Source of the DNA: a virus
Reading direction: 5' to 3' (one strand)
Length of the DNA: 44,160 bases
Virus record (IMG/VR): IMGVR_UViG_3300046318_000391
Coordinates: 1 to 44,160 of that record
Below the pieces are notes generated by a model. It saw only the letters and a list, made by a program, of their open reading frames with translations. It made no database searches and had not been told where the DNA came from. A program made the position numbers and the translations under genes. Of this stretch, positions 17,286-24,532 are shown piece after piece. Numbering within the stretch: the first letter of the stretch is position 1; each line of letters opens with the position of its first letter.

Positions 17286-19265
17286 TTAGTTTTTTGCTAA
17301 CCCATACCTACGGTGCGCACCACCGTCAGCGTCCAGAGGGATGCCCTGCATGTAGCTTGGCTCCATGGTCATCTGCGCCAAGACCCAAGTCTTAGCGTCA
17401 GCAACTTCTGCATCTGGCACAACCGAAATCAATTCGTCGTGCACGGTGCCTTTTACGGGATAGCGTTTGTTAACACGCAGCATCCCATCGGTCATCACAA
17501 TCCGCGCTGTACCTTGCACCACGTTGTTCGTGATCTTGCCTGCGTACAGCTTGGTAGCGTCGGGGCCATAAACCCATTGCGGCCTACCCTTCTCGTCCTT
17601 TTCTTGGCGTAGGTTCTTGTAGAACACGCTCATACCGTTCGGTAGGACAATCTCTTCTTTGCGGAAGGTGATACATTTATAACTGAATTCGTTGCCCAAG
17701 TAAAGGCTTCGATGAATTAATTCACCGCACATGTCCCAAAAAGCAACAACGGGGTACGCTGTGGCACGGTACTTGTCGATGATCGCCTTGGCCGCTACGC
17801 AGTGAATCAGCAGCTCCTCGTCTGTGCACACGCGGGGTATCTCCTCCATCTTCTTGATGTTGTCCTCGTTGTTCAAGAAGCTGTCGATGTACTTCGACGT
17901 GACGCCGAGCGCTTTGGCGAAGTCTTTTTTGTATCGTACAGGCGGTGCTCCAAGGAAGCCCACCAAGAGTTGCGCTGAGAACGATGCCCAACCAAGGCCA
18001 TACCCGCAACCAAGCAACGCGCTTTTCGCAGACTGCCGTAGGTCTGGGTGAGATTCTTTACTGAGTCCGGGTATGTTGAACATCTGAGCGCCGAACGCCG
18101 CATAAGGGTCACCACCTTCTTTGAAGATTCGCAACATGTCGTGGTAATCCGCCAGCCACGCAAGCACTCGCGGTTCAATCTGCGATAAGTCACCCACGAC
18201 AAGCTGGTGCCCAACGGGAGCCATAATTGCTTTACGGAGGAACGAACCTCGCTTGAGGTTCTGCATGTTGATGGCACTGCCCTTGGACGCTGTCCATCGC
18301 CCCGAGAGAGCGCCGTAATACGAGAGCGGTACAGGTAACGGGCCGCGTCGGGAGATGTCAAGAAAGCGCTGCGCTCGCGTGCGCTCAGTCGTTGACTTAA
18401 CTTTAAGGCGAGCCTCGCAAAGTAGGGCGACATCTTCATTTTCGCCGTTGAGCATTGCTTGGAAGTGCGCGTCAGTCTTTGCAAGCGCAAGAGTCTGCTT
18501 GCCGGTGGTTTTGCTTTTCTTAGTCGGCGCAACAACGCCAAGAGATTTAAGAATCGCCTCGAAGTTTTTGTTCGACGCAAGCGCAGCTTCTTCCACGCCG
18601 AGCTTTTTAAGTAGGGCTTCACGTGATTCCTTTTCTGAGTGGAGCGCATCCACCAACATGTTGCTGTCAAGTTCAAGAACAGGGTTCGTGAACATCTTCA
18701 AGGTCATGTCGATAAGGCGGAGTTCCTTAGACGGGTAGCCAACAACAAGACGCTTGAATATTTCTTCGCAGAGATACACGTCGTGCATGCAGTAGTCTGC
18801 AAGTTCTTTCTCAATCTGCGGCGTGAGTTCCGTGAGGCCGTCCGTGGTATGCACGGCCTTGCCCTTCGCTGGGAGCCCGTACTTTTCTGCAAGGGTGGCG
18901 AGGCTGTTACCTGCGACAAGCAAACCTTCTGAGATGTTGCGTGCACGTGCCATGCTAAGGCTATCGAAAATAAAGCAAGGATGAACGTCGTAAATCCACT
19001 CAAGAATGGAAACGTCAAACTGAGCATTGTGAGCAAGCACAGCAGTGCTGCTCCAATCGTAAGTTGAAAGGATGCGCGGGAGCTCCTCGTGGCTGTACCA
19101 CTGTGTGATCTTGTCTGTTCCGTACTCATGGATGCAGGCACCGAAGGCTTTGAATTGTGGGTCACGAATGTACTCCTCTGTTGTCATCTTCCGAAGGGTG
19201 TAGCCCGAGCTGTCCCAGCGAGTTTCAAAGTCGATTGTTAAAAGGGTTTTGTATGGGGCGCTCAA
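17286..19265 (-). CDS. polA: Family A DNA polymerase with 3'-5' exonuclease
   Basis: 659 aa from TTG 19265. This start sits in a TTGA overlap with the upstream stop and has AAGGAG 8 nt before it; it keeps exonuclease motif I, whereas later ATGs would remove it. Exonuclease: D12/E14 (IDFET), N80/D84 (HNAQFD), Y158/D162. Polymerase: motif A GDLSQIEPRVLAWL (about 357-370), motif B R410-Q-S-A-K414-S-A-L-L418-G-C-G-Y422-G, motif C VHDE (about 606-609). No 5'-3' nuclease domain. It replicates the phage genome. The residue equivalent to E. coli Phe762 is Leu418. The longer N-terminal reading to 19442 is a shadow of the neighbouring gene. Confidence 0.93.
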   Translation of the reverse strand: MSAPYKTLLTIDFETRWDSSGYTLRKMTTEEYIRDPQFKAFGACIHEYGTDKITQWYSHEELPRILSTYDWSSTAVLAHNAQFDVSILEWIYDVHPCFIFDSLSMARARNISEGLLVAGNSLATLAEKYGLPAKGKAVHTTDGLTELTPQIEKELADYCMHDVYLCEEIFKRLVVGYPSKELRLIDMTLKMFTNPVLELDSNMLVDALHSEKESREALLKKLGVEEAALASNKNFEAILKSLGVVAPTKKSKTTGKQTLALAKTDAHFQAMLNGENEDVALLCEARLKVKSTTERTRAQRFLDISRRGPLPVPLSYYGALSGRWTASKGSAINMQNLKRGSFLRKAIMAPVGHQLVVGDLSQIEPRVLAWLADYHDMLRIFKEGGDPYAAFGAQMFNIPGLSKESHPDLRQSAKSALLGCGYGLGWASFSAQLLVGFLGAPPVRYKKDFAKALGVTSKYIDSFLNNEDNIKKMEEIPRVCTDEELLIHCVAAKAIIDKYRATAYPVVAFWDMCGELIHRSLYLGNEFSYKCITFRKEEIVLPNGMSVFYKNLRQEKDEKGRPQWVYGPDATKLYAGKITNNVVQGTARIVMTDGMLRVNKRYPVKGTVHDELISVVPDAEVADAKTWVLAQMTMEPSYMQGIPLDADGGAHRRYGLAKN

Positions 19266-19561
19266 TTCATCATCTCCTTGGGTGGCGCATCCACCGTGTT
19301 CAAATCCATGAGCGCCATGCCGAGCTTCGACACGAGCACGCCTGCTTCCAGTTCTGTGCAGTTGATTGTCATAAGCTCTGCCTTGTCGTCTCCGTCTCGG
19401 CCAGCGATGATGACTGCACGCCAGTCTTCTTGGAGGTAGCACTCGATGATGCCCTTCACAACCACACGCAGGTGGTCGCGCTGCTGTTTGCTCAGCTTGT
19501 CGATCTTCTCCATAAACTCCAGCGCCTCTTTTGTCTCGCCTATCGTTCGTCGTCCGTCCAT
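19262..19561 (-). CDS. Protein of unknown function upstream of polymerase
   Basis: 99 aa, ATG 19561, with a 22-nt overlap to the VRR-NUC gene and a 4-nt overlap to the polymerase start. The first half is helical and charged (KEALEFMEKIDKLSKQQRDHL); the second half is more hydrophobic (VLVSKLGMALMDL). No family is recognised. Translational coupling suggests a polymerase- or nuclease-linked accessory function. Confidence 0.7.
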   Translation of the reverse strand: MDGRRTIGETKEALEFMEKIDKLSKQQRDHLRVVVKGIIECYLQEDWRAVIIAGRDGDDKAELMTINCTELEAGVLVSKLGMALMDLNTVDAPPKEMMN

Positions 19562-19869
19562 TGCATGCTCCTTAAAGTGTCGAGTGTTTCGATTGCTGTG
19601 GCCAAGTCGGCCACGTTTGATTCATTGATGACCAGCGATATGCCGCCGCTTTCTTGGATGCGCCGCAGGTTGTCTTCTTGCAGCGCTGTTGTCTTGCCCT
19701 TGCCTGCCTTCGCTTCGATGCCGATGAACAGGCCGTTCTTGCAAGCCAAGAAATCAGGAACGCCGCTGCTCCCATAGCCCGTACCAATCGGCATAGCGTA
19801 GTATGTCCGTGTGGTGTCCAGTATCTTTCTGATCTGCTTCTTTACTTTGGATTCCGGTGTTGCTGCCAA
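19540..19869 (-). CDS. VRR-NUC family nuclease
   Basis: 109 aa from TTG 19869, with GGGAG 8 nt upstream. G-V-P-D39-F, then IE52-A-K54-A-G and Q64 form the VRR-NUC (PD-(D/E)XK) active site; GGISLVI closes the domain. Phage members cleave branched DNA (Holliday-junction-like) or host DNA. Length is that of the isolated domain. It overlaps the end of the upstream gene by 116 nt in another frame. Confidence 0.88.
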   Translation of the reverse strand: MAATPESKVKKQIRKILDTTRTYYAMPIGTGYGSSGVPDFLACKNGLFIGIEAKAGKGKTTALQEDNLRRIQESGGISLVINESNVADLATAIETLDTLRSMQWTDDER

Positions 19870-20356
19870 TGTTGTATCTCCCTTTCATGTTGAATTTAAT
19901 GTGCTCGTCGATGTGTGTTGCTAGGTTGTCTGCGGCTTCATCCAACACCATACCCGCTATGCTCTTGCCACGCGGCCTAAAACCTGCTGGGTCACTAGCC
20001 AACGCACCTGCGTCCATCATCTGACGGAGCACTCGGTTTGTTGTCTTGGAGCCAAGGCTGTTCCATGTGTGGCGCTCGATGTACTTGTCCATGTCCTCGC
20101 CTTGCAGGTGAATAGGTTCGTCACCCATAAGCACAACGCCGTGGCTACGCAAGAAGTCGTAACCCCCAGCCCGACCACGCAGCTCGTTTGCCTTAGTCTT
20201 GGCCGCGTATATCTCTGTGCTGAGAAAGGTGTTCTTGTCGCGCAGCTCCTCGTAGCACTGCTTCCAATACTTCGCCTCTTGGATAGCTTGCTCACGATCA
20301 GCGACTTTCTTCTCCGCTTGTTTAAGCGCGGGTTGTTTCCATTGTGCTTTGCTCAC
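19754..20356 (-). CDS. Coiled-coil protein of unknown function
   Basis: 200 aa. Residues about 8-60 form a coiled coil (KQAEKKVADREQAIQEAKYW and on); the middle contains a conserved-looking block around RSHGVVLMGDEP and GKSIAGMVLDEAADN. The last 38 residues are encoded over the start of the VRR-NUC gene in a different frame, an unusually long overlap that could mean this gene once ended earlier. Function unknown; its position in the replication operon suggests a DNA-metabolism role. Confidence 0.65.
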   Translation of the reverse strand: MSKAQWKQPALKQAEKKVADREQAIQEAKYWKQCYEELRDKNTFLSTEIYAAKTKANELRGRAGGYDFLRSHGVVLMGDEPIHLQGEDMDKYIERHTWNSLGSKTTNRVLRQMMDAGALASDPAGFRPRGKSIAGMVLDEAADNLATHIDEHIKFNMKGRYNIGSNTGIQSKEADQKDTGHHTDILRYADWYGLWEQRRS

Positions 20357-20582
20357 GCTGCACCTCCTTGAGTTTCATGTTGTAGTGGAACCACTTCTCT
20401 GCGTCTGGGCTGTCCTTTTTACCTTGACGCATACCGTACTTAATGAGGTTGCCCTTGAGGTAGCCGATGAACTCCTCACGTGTAAGCAACGCCTCCATCA
20501 CAGTCCACGGCTGTACGCTCATGTCCTTGTAGTGGCTACCGCCTGCTTGAATGTCGTCTGCTTTAATCGTTGTCTCTACCAT
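20322..20582 (-). CDS. DUF3310 family protein
   Basis: 86 aa. GGSHYKDMSVQPWTVME followed by FIGYLKGNLIKYGMRQGKKD fits the DUF3310 pattern (GGsHY...qP...GN.iKY..R...K), a small phage protein often annotated loosely as a nucleotide kinase without evidence. ATG 20582 has AGGAGAAGCATT upstream. It overlaps the next gene by 35 nt. Biochemical role unknown. Confidence 0.85.
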   Translation of the reverse strand: MVETTIKADDIQAGGSHYKDMSVQPWTVMEALLTREEFIGYLKGNLIKYGMRQGKKDSPDAEKWFHYNMKLKEVQREQSTMETTRA

Positions 20583-20592
20583 AATGCTTCTC

Positions 20593-21006
20593 CTACAGAA
20601 AGGGTTGTTTTGTTCTTGTGCGCTTTGTGCGCTTCTTCGAGGCGTTTGCCCTCCACTCGCGTAAAAGGCCAGTGCGCCGCGAAGGGATTTCCATCTCGGC
20701 AGCTATCGTACTTATCATGCTGTCGCTCAAGCCGAACTTGTTCGCCACATACGAGTGCTTCTCGCCTGCCCTTAGTAGCTTGGCGATGTGTTGGTTTCGT
20801 ACGAAGCGAATCTTTTTCTTCTCGATTGCATCGGCGTGCGCTGGTATTACTTTCCTGACTGACTTCCATATACCCTCGTCTATTTCATAGGTACCGAACT
20901 TGTGGTTACATACGGTGCACTTGCGTGTCCTACGTGTGACCACATCAGCGTGTAAGGGGCGTGTCTCCAATACGGATGCCTCGCCACCACATTTAACGCA
21001 CTTCAT
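20593..21006 (-). CDS. NrdR-like zinc ribbon fused to a helix-turn-helix
   Basis: 137 aa. The first 41 residues (MKCVKCGGEAS, then TRRTRKCTVCNHKFGTYE) closely follow the NrdR zinc ribbon with C3, C6, C30 and C33. NrdR proteins then carry an ATP-cone; here instead there is an HTH-like stretch (IAKLLRAGEKHSYVANKFGL, about 74-93) and a very basic tail. It is therefore a DNA-binding protein, possibly a regulator, not a true NrdR. Start ATG 21006 overlaps the upstream gene by 14 nt. Confidence 0.75.
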   Translation of the reverse strand: MKCVKCGGEASVLETRPLHADVVTRRTRKCTVCNHKFGTYEIDEGIWKSVRKVIPAHADAIEKKKIRFVRNQHIAKLLRAGEKHSYVANKFGLSDSMISTIAAEMEIPSRRTGLLREWRANASKKRTKRTRTKQPFL

Positions 21007-21121
21007 GTTTGTGTGCCTTCGCTTCTTGTATATCTACAAACACGTCACCGCAAACTTTGCAACGCAGTGCGCGTCCCTCGGTCATGCGGTAACTACCCTG
21101 GCTACGTTGTACGGTGTACAT
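20993..21121 (-). CDS. Small single zinc-finger protein
   Basis: 42 aa from ATG 21121; an upstream reading to 21220 overlaps the neighbouring gene almost fully and is Ser/Thr/Lys-rich, so it is less likely. LRCKVCGDVF...AKAHKHE gives a CxxC...HxH arrangement, a minimal C2H2-like finger. It may bind nucleic acid. The start is uncertain because no strong ribosome site is present. Confidence 0.5.
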   Translation of the reverse strand: MYTVQRSQGSYRMTEGRALRCKVCGDVFVDIQEAKAHKHEVR

Positions 21122-21335
21122 CGTCTTGACCGTTTCCCATGCGCTGCTCTTGCTCTCGCTGGATGCGCTCGAACTCGTCGTCTTCTGCAAGGGCGTCTTG
21201 TAATTGTTGGTTGATTTCATCAGCCGTCTTTCGTTTTACCTTCTTACCCCAGATCAGATCGTAGTTGTTGCTATATGCGTCATGGTTTGTTGGGCGCATG
21301 TCGTCACCCTTGCCTGCTTCACTGTGCGTCGTCAC
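21102..21335 (-). CDS. Conserved phage protein with GKGDDMRP motif
   Basis: 77 aa. The N-terminus SEAGKGDDMRPTNHDAYSNN...WGKK matches a short motif common in many phages (GKGD.RRP......Y....D.I.GkK), whose function is unknown. The C-terminal half is a charged helix with many Glu and Gln. It overlaps the genes on either side by 17-20 nt. Confidence 0.7.
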   Translation of the reverse strand: MTTHSEAGKGDDMRPTNHDAYSNNYDLIWGKKVKRKTADEINQQLQDALAEDDEFERIQREQEQRMGNGQDDVHRTT

Positions 21336-21510
21336 GTTTGAACTCCCTTACAAAAGCTGCGAAGGATGTGGCTGTGTCGCCGAGTGCCTTCATGGTGTCG
21401 ATCTGCGAGGCCACGGTAATCAGCGCTGTGTTCCAGCCCAGATCAAAAGCCTTCTGTGCCTGCTCTTTGAAGATGTCCTTGGCGGCGTCGTGCATTTCTT
21501 GCGGTGTCAT
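21319..21510 (-). CDS. Small protein of unknown function
   Basis: 63 aa, one likely helix bundle with alternating Ala and hydrophobic residues, no Cys and no recognisable motif. ATG 21510 overlaps the preceding stop as ATGA. The ribosome site is within the end of the upstream gene (GGAAAGAAGAA). Confidence 0.6.
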   Translation of the reverse strand: MTPQEMHDAAKDIFKEQAQKAFDLGWNTALITVASQIDTMKALGDTATSFAAFVREFKRDDAQ

Positions 21511-21848
21511 TTCTTCTTTCCTTTCGGGCCAACATTGTTGGCACCTGCTTTGTTGTAGATGTGGAACTCGCGGGGTGTCAGGTCTACCTTCAAAGGCTTC
21601 GCTGCTTTCGACACACCGTGCACGAAGCCGTGCAGTGGGTTGGTCTTGCGCTTCTCTGTAACGTGTTTGCTCAACGTCTCACCTGCGGCTGTACGCTTCT
21701 CGTCCACCTTGATGGCTGTGAGTATGTCGGGCATGTACGTCTTCACGTAGTCAGGATGAAACGCGTTGATGATGGGTGGTGTTGGGTTGTTCAAAACAAA
21801 GCATCCTTTGATGGGGTCGTAGATTGAGAGGGGTTGGTCAGCGATCAC
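21507..21848 (-). CDS. Small basic protein of unknown function
   Basis: 113 aa from GTG 21848, which has TTTGGAG at 8 nt and overlaps the previous gene by 11 nt; a Cys-rich reading to 21887 is a shadow of the membrane-protein gene. The protein contains a Pro/Asn-rich N-terminal part and a basic C-terminal end (GPKGKKK), suggesting contact with nucleic acid. No family is recognised. Confidence 0.6.
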   Translation of the reverse strand: MIADQPLSIYDPIKGCFVLNNPTPPIINAFHPDYVKTYMPDILTAIKVDEKRTAAGETLSKHVTEKRKTNPLHGFVHGVSKAAKPLKVDLTPREFHIYNKAGANNVGPKGKKK

Positions 21849-22041
21849 GGGTCTGCTCCAAACGAAGCAACAGCATGAAGCCGCCAACCAAAGACCAGAT
21901 GGCTATGAGGCCACGAAGGTTTGCCGTCCAGTCAGACAGCGTCCAGCTTGCCGCAACGAGTGCGCCGAGGCAGTACATGGTAGCGGTGACGAATACGAAT
22001 GGCATGAGTAGCTGAAAAGATTTCTCGACGGTGTGTTTCAT
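21838..22041 (-). CDS. Two-pass inner membrane protein
   Basis: 67 aa. Two hydrophobic segments (LLMPFVFVTATMYCLGALVAA, here split as residues about 11-31, and LIAIWSLVGGFMLLL, about 45-59) are joined by a short loop, with a charged C-terminus. It overlaps the secreted Gly/His-rich gene by 4 nt. Possible roles are holin-like pore, superinfection exclusion or membrane anchoring; nothing in the sequence decides between them. Confidence 0.6.
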   Translation of the reverse strand: MKHTVEKSFQLLMPFVFVTATMYCLGALVAASWTLSDWTANLRGLIAIWSLVGGFMLLLRLEQTRDR

Positions 22042-22271
22042 TTCTTCTCCCGCTTGCGTTCGTCTTCACTGCTACCACCACGTGAGCCGCCACCAACGAA
22101 CACAGGTGCAGGCTTGGGTGTTGGGGCTGGCGCTGCTTTGGCTGGCGCTGCGTGAGCGCCGCTACTTGAGTGGCCACCACTTGAATGACCACCGCCACCT
22201 CCGTGGCCACCACCCTTGGCAAAGGCAACGGATGTTGCAACAGCAATACTCAAAATAAATAGTCGTTTCAT
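22038..22271 (-). CDS. Secreted Gly/His/Ser-rich small protein
   Basis: 77 aa. An N-terminal signal peptide (MKRLFILSIAVATSVAFA, cleavage after AFA) is followed by a low-complexity segment of Gly, His and Ser repeats, then Ala/Pro and a charged tail. It should be periplasmic; the histidine clusters could bind metal. It lies between a 73-aa gene and the two-pass membrane protein with ATGA overlaps on both sides, so all three are coupled. Confidence 0.65.
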   Translation of the reverse strand: MKRLFILSIAVATSVAFAKGGGHGGGGGHSSGGHSSSGAHAAPAKAAPAPTPKPAPVFVGGGSRGGSSEDERKREKK

Positions 22272-22489
22272 TTCTTCTCCTTGTGCACGGCGGCTAAGCG
22301 CTTGTACCGTGCGATATTGTTTTTCAAAGCGCGGGGTTCTTCCGCGTTCTTGGTCACGAATTGGGGCTCCGGAAACTCTGCAAAGGTTAGCTTGGCATGA
22401 GAGCCTGCCCTGAATTCAATGGCAATCACGTTGAACCCCGCACGGGAGTAAGCGTCGATCTGCTTACGTAGGTGACGGGGTATCTCCAT
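22268..22489 (-). CDS. Small basic protein of unknown function
   Basis: 73 aa, basic at both ends (MEIPRHLRKQ and HKEKK) with a hydrophobic beta-like middle (FNVIAIEFRAGSHAKLTF). This alpha-beta-alpha outline resembles small nucleic-acid-binding phage proteins, but no family is recognised. Start ATG 22489 lies 2 nt after the preceding gene's stop. Confidence 0.6.
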   Translation of the reverse strand: MEIPRHLRKQIDAYSRAGFNVIAIEFRAGSHAKLTFAEFPEPQFVTKNAEEPRALKNNIARYKRLAAVHKEKK

Positions 22490-22491
22490 GA

Positions 22492-23211
22492 TTAACCCAA
22501 CATCTTCTTGAGCTCTGCGTGAAGCAAGACTGCCTCAGACAGAGAGATGTTGTCGATGACGTAGGACGCAGTGAGTGCGATGCGCGGTGGCTTGATTAGC
22601 TCAGCCAACTCAGGGTGGGGGACGAACGTCTGCATTGGAGGGCGAGGGATGCGCTCGCTACGTAGGATGCCTTGAGCTGGTTTGATCTCTGCCGTATCTG
22701 TCGGCAACGCTGCGATACCCTGCGCTGGTTGCGCGGCATCGCCCTGCTTGATCTTCTTGTGCACTCGAATCTTCTTGGCCTTCTTGTTAGGCAACATGGC
22801 AGGCACATCGTCGTACTCGTTCACAGCGGCAGAGTAAACAAACACATCACGGGTAGCAATGCGGCCACCATAGATAGGACGCTGCACCTGCACTGCCTTA
22901 CGTGACAGCTTGCCGTTGAAATACAGAAGGCTCAAGTGTGTAGAGGCAGAGCCGTGCTCGTACCCGCACTCAACTAGGTCTTGCAACGAACTCTCAGGGT
23001 TGCCTTTGATGTGGTTGAAAAGATCACGGCGTACGCTTTCATTCTCGGGGGTTGCAACGCGACCGCGTGGAGTTGGTGTTATTTGTGTGGCTGTTTGCAT
23101 TTGAGTTGCCTCTGGTAATGGGGTTGGTTGTTGCTTCTCTACTTGATGGCGACCTGCTGAGTCGCTCCATTCGTTTAACGCTTCTTTGAGCGCTGTTTGC
23201 ATGTCTGGCAT
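22492..23211 (-). CDS. Winged-helix-like DNA-binding protein (candidate)
   Basis: 239 aa. Disordered Pro/Gln/Thr-rich N-terminus; residues about 58-110 (SVRRDLFNHIKGNPESSLQDL, quoted in part, then GSASTHLSLLYFNGKL) have the length and pattern of a winged helix-turn-helix. A Lys-rich stretch (KKAKKIRVHKKIKQ) and a long Ala/Pro linker follow, and the C-terminal 35 residues form a helix. Likely a phage regulator or DNA-organising protein. ATG 23211 has AGGAGAAAGCA upstream. Confidence 0.55.
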   Translation of the reverse strand: MPDMQTALKEALNEWSDSAGRHQVEKQQPTPLPEATQMQTATQITPTPRGRVATPENESVRRDLFNHIKGNPESSLQDLVECGYEHGSASTHLSLLYFNGKLSRKAVQVQRPIYGGRIATRDVFVYSAAVNEYDDVPAMLPNKKAKKIRVHKKIKQGDAAQPAQGIAALPTDTAEIKPAQGILRSERIPRPPMQTFVPHPELAELIKPPRIALTASYVIDNISLSEAVLLHAELKKMLG

Positions 23212-23220
23212 TGCTTTCTC

Positions 23221-23436
23221 CTATCGTGTGAAAAGATACCCAATGGCTACGATTACAGCGGTTGCTGAGCCGAAGCGCACAAGGGCGCGGATTACATCGG
23301 TGAACGGTGTACGAATACCAAGCAGAGCTGCTTGAATCTTCTCCTCGTCTTCCGACATTTGTGCAGGCGGTGGTTGATATAGCAAACCAATCTTCACCTT
23401 GCCTGTGTCATACGGTACGTTTTGTTTCTGGTGCAT
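23221..23436 (-). CDS. Small C-terminally anchored membrane protein
   Basis: 71 aa from ATG 23436, in a TGATG overlap with the previous gene. The N-terminal 45 residues are soluble and charged; the C-terminus is hydrophobic (FGSATAVIVAIGYLF) and ends in Thr-Arg, a tail-anchor pattern. Function unknown. Confidence 0.6.
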   Translation of the reverse strand: MHQKQNVPYDTGKVKIGLLYQPPPAQMSEDEEKIQAALLGIRTPFTDVIRALVRFGSATAVIVAIGYLFTR

Positions 23437-23858
23437 CACCACTGCTCCTTATAGGCTTGCATGATTGTTTCTAAATGGATTGTCAAAGATTTTACATCTG
23501 GTCTGTACGGTTGTACAAGATGGTCAGCAAACTTTTTGTTCTCACGAATACGTTGCCATATCTCCCATGAGACGTTGTGTTTGATGGCAAACATAGTCGC
23601 TAAGTTCTCACACAGCTCGTTGGCTTTGGCACGGTCGTATTCATCTGCCTTGACCTTGAACTTGCAGCAGATAGCGTAGACCTTCTTGGCGTTGCCGTTA
23701 GGGAATTCCGCAGGGTCACGAGGCATGACGCCCGTGTATGACACCTGTATAGTGCGCATCCCCTTGCTCGCATCCAACGCACTGAACTTGAACCAGATGG
23801 TGCCAAGGTTGAAGCCGATCTTCTGCGCGTCACTCACCCAGATGTCATGGGCTTCCAT
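23436..23858 (-). CDS. Protein of unknown function
   Basis: 140 aa, mixed alpha/beta, with a Cys-Cys pair (AICCKF) and several aromatic residues. No catalytic motif is evident. It overlaps neighbours on both sides (14 nt with the upstream gene, TGATG with the downstream gene). Confidence 0.6.
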   Translation of the reverse strand: MEAHDIWVSDAQKIGFNLGTIWFKFSALDASKGMRTIQVSYTGVMPRDPAEFPNGNAKKVYAICCKFKVKADEYDRAKANELCENLATMFAIKHNVSWEIWQRIRENKKFADHLVQPYRPDVKSLTIHLETIMQAYKEQW

Positions 23859-24150
23859 ATTTTCCCCTCGACATGTCGAGCATGCTGTTCACTGTGTTGA
23901 TGAAGGCGTCGCGGGTTCTAGGCACAGGCATTTCCATCTCCATGCTGTTAGCCCAGCGGTCGAAGTCAGCATACGGCTCAGACATTTGCAGCTTGTACTT
24001 TGTACCATCTACGCCGACCACACGCCAGTTCCTACCCCTGCCTGCCAACACCACATCGCCGAAGCGAGACTTGAAGTTGTAAGCGGAGCGTAGGTGTGCA
24101 CAGCGGAGCCAGTGTCTCCATTGTTTTGGTAGGGCGCTTCTCACTGACAT
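23845..24150 (-). CDS. Small basic protein of unknown function
   Basis: 101 aa. The first half is rich in Arg, Trp and aromatic residues and beta-like (GDVVLAGRGRNWRVVGVDG), the second half acidic with Met repeats (MEMEMP). ATG 24150 is 2 nt after the preceding stop and follows AAGGAGAAG. No family is recognised. Confidence 0.6.
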   Translation of the reverse strand: MSVRSALPKQWRHWLRCAHLRSAYNFKSRFGDVVLAGRGRNWRVVGVDGTKYKLQMSEPYADFDRWANSMEMEMPVPRTRDAFINTVNSMLDMSRGKYGSP

Positions 24151-24151
24151 A

Positions 24152-24346
24152 TCACTTCTCCTTCTTCAACTTGGGCAGTGGTGCCCAATGCGTATAGAAC
24201 TTGTCTTTGCCGTTGTACGTGCCGTACATGGCCACGCCTCCTGCGCCCAACAGTTGAACCTTCACGCCGCGTGGGCATGTGTCGATGGGTAACCAGAAGT
24301 AGTTGTGATCTACGGCGACTGTGCCTGTGCTGTCTAGTTTTGTCAT
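24152..24346 (-). CDS. DUF551-like small protein
   Basis: 64 aa. FWLPIDTCPRGVKVQLLG...GTYNGKDKFYTHWAPLPK has the W-P-I-x-x-x-P...V..h.......THW.PLP outline of DUF551-type phage proteins. The family has no assigned reaction. Start ATG 24346 overlaps the following-strand neighbour by 4 nt (ATGA). The call is by pattern memory only. Confidence 0.6.
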   Translation of the reverse strand: MTKLDSTGTVAVDHNYFWLPIDTCPRGVKVQLLGAGGVAMYGTYNGKDKFYTHWAPLPKLKKEK

Positions 24347-24522
24347 GGCTTCTCCTTTAGTTTGGCTATTGCTTCTATGACAGTTTCAATGTCAGCAAGA
24401 ATGTTGATTCGCTCTGCTTCCGATGCAGGATGGCGTTGATACTTGCAATCATGGTCTTCGAGTCGTTCATTCATGTAATCAACGGCAATTTCAAGTGCTT
24501 GTTTCGTTGCTTCAATATTCAT
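24343..24522 (-). CDS. Small helical protein of unknown function
   Basis: 59 aa from ATG 24522, chosen over the GTG at 24525 because AAGGAG then lies at 6 nt. The protein is almost entirely helical and charged, consistent with a small dimeric coiled coil. Family not recognised. Confidence 0.6.
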   Translation of the reverse strand: MNIEATKQALEIAVDYMNERLEDHDCKYQRHPASEAERINILADIETVIEAIAKLKEKP

Positions 24523-24532
24523 CACCTTCTCC

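Noticed and set aside
19266-19442. N-terminal extension of the DNA polymerase
   Set aside because: Arg/His-rich shadow of the 99-aa gene; the TTG at 19265 has a good ribosome site and keeps the exonuclease motif.
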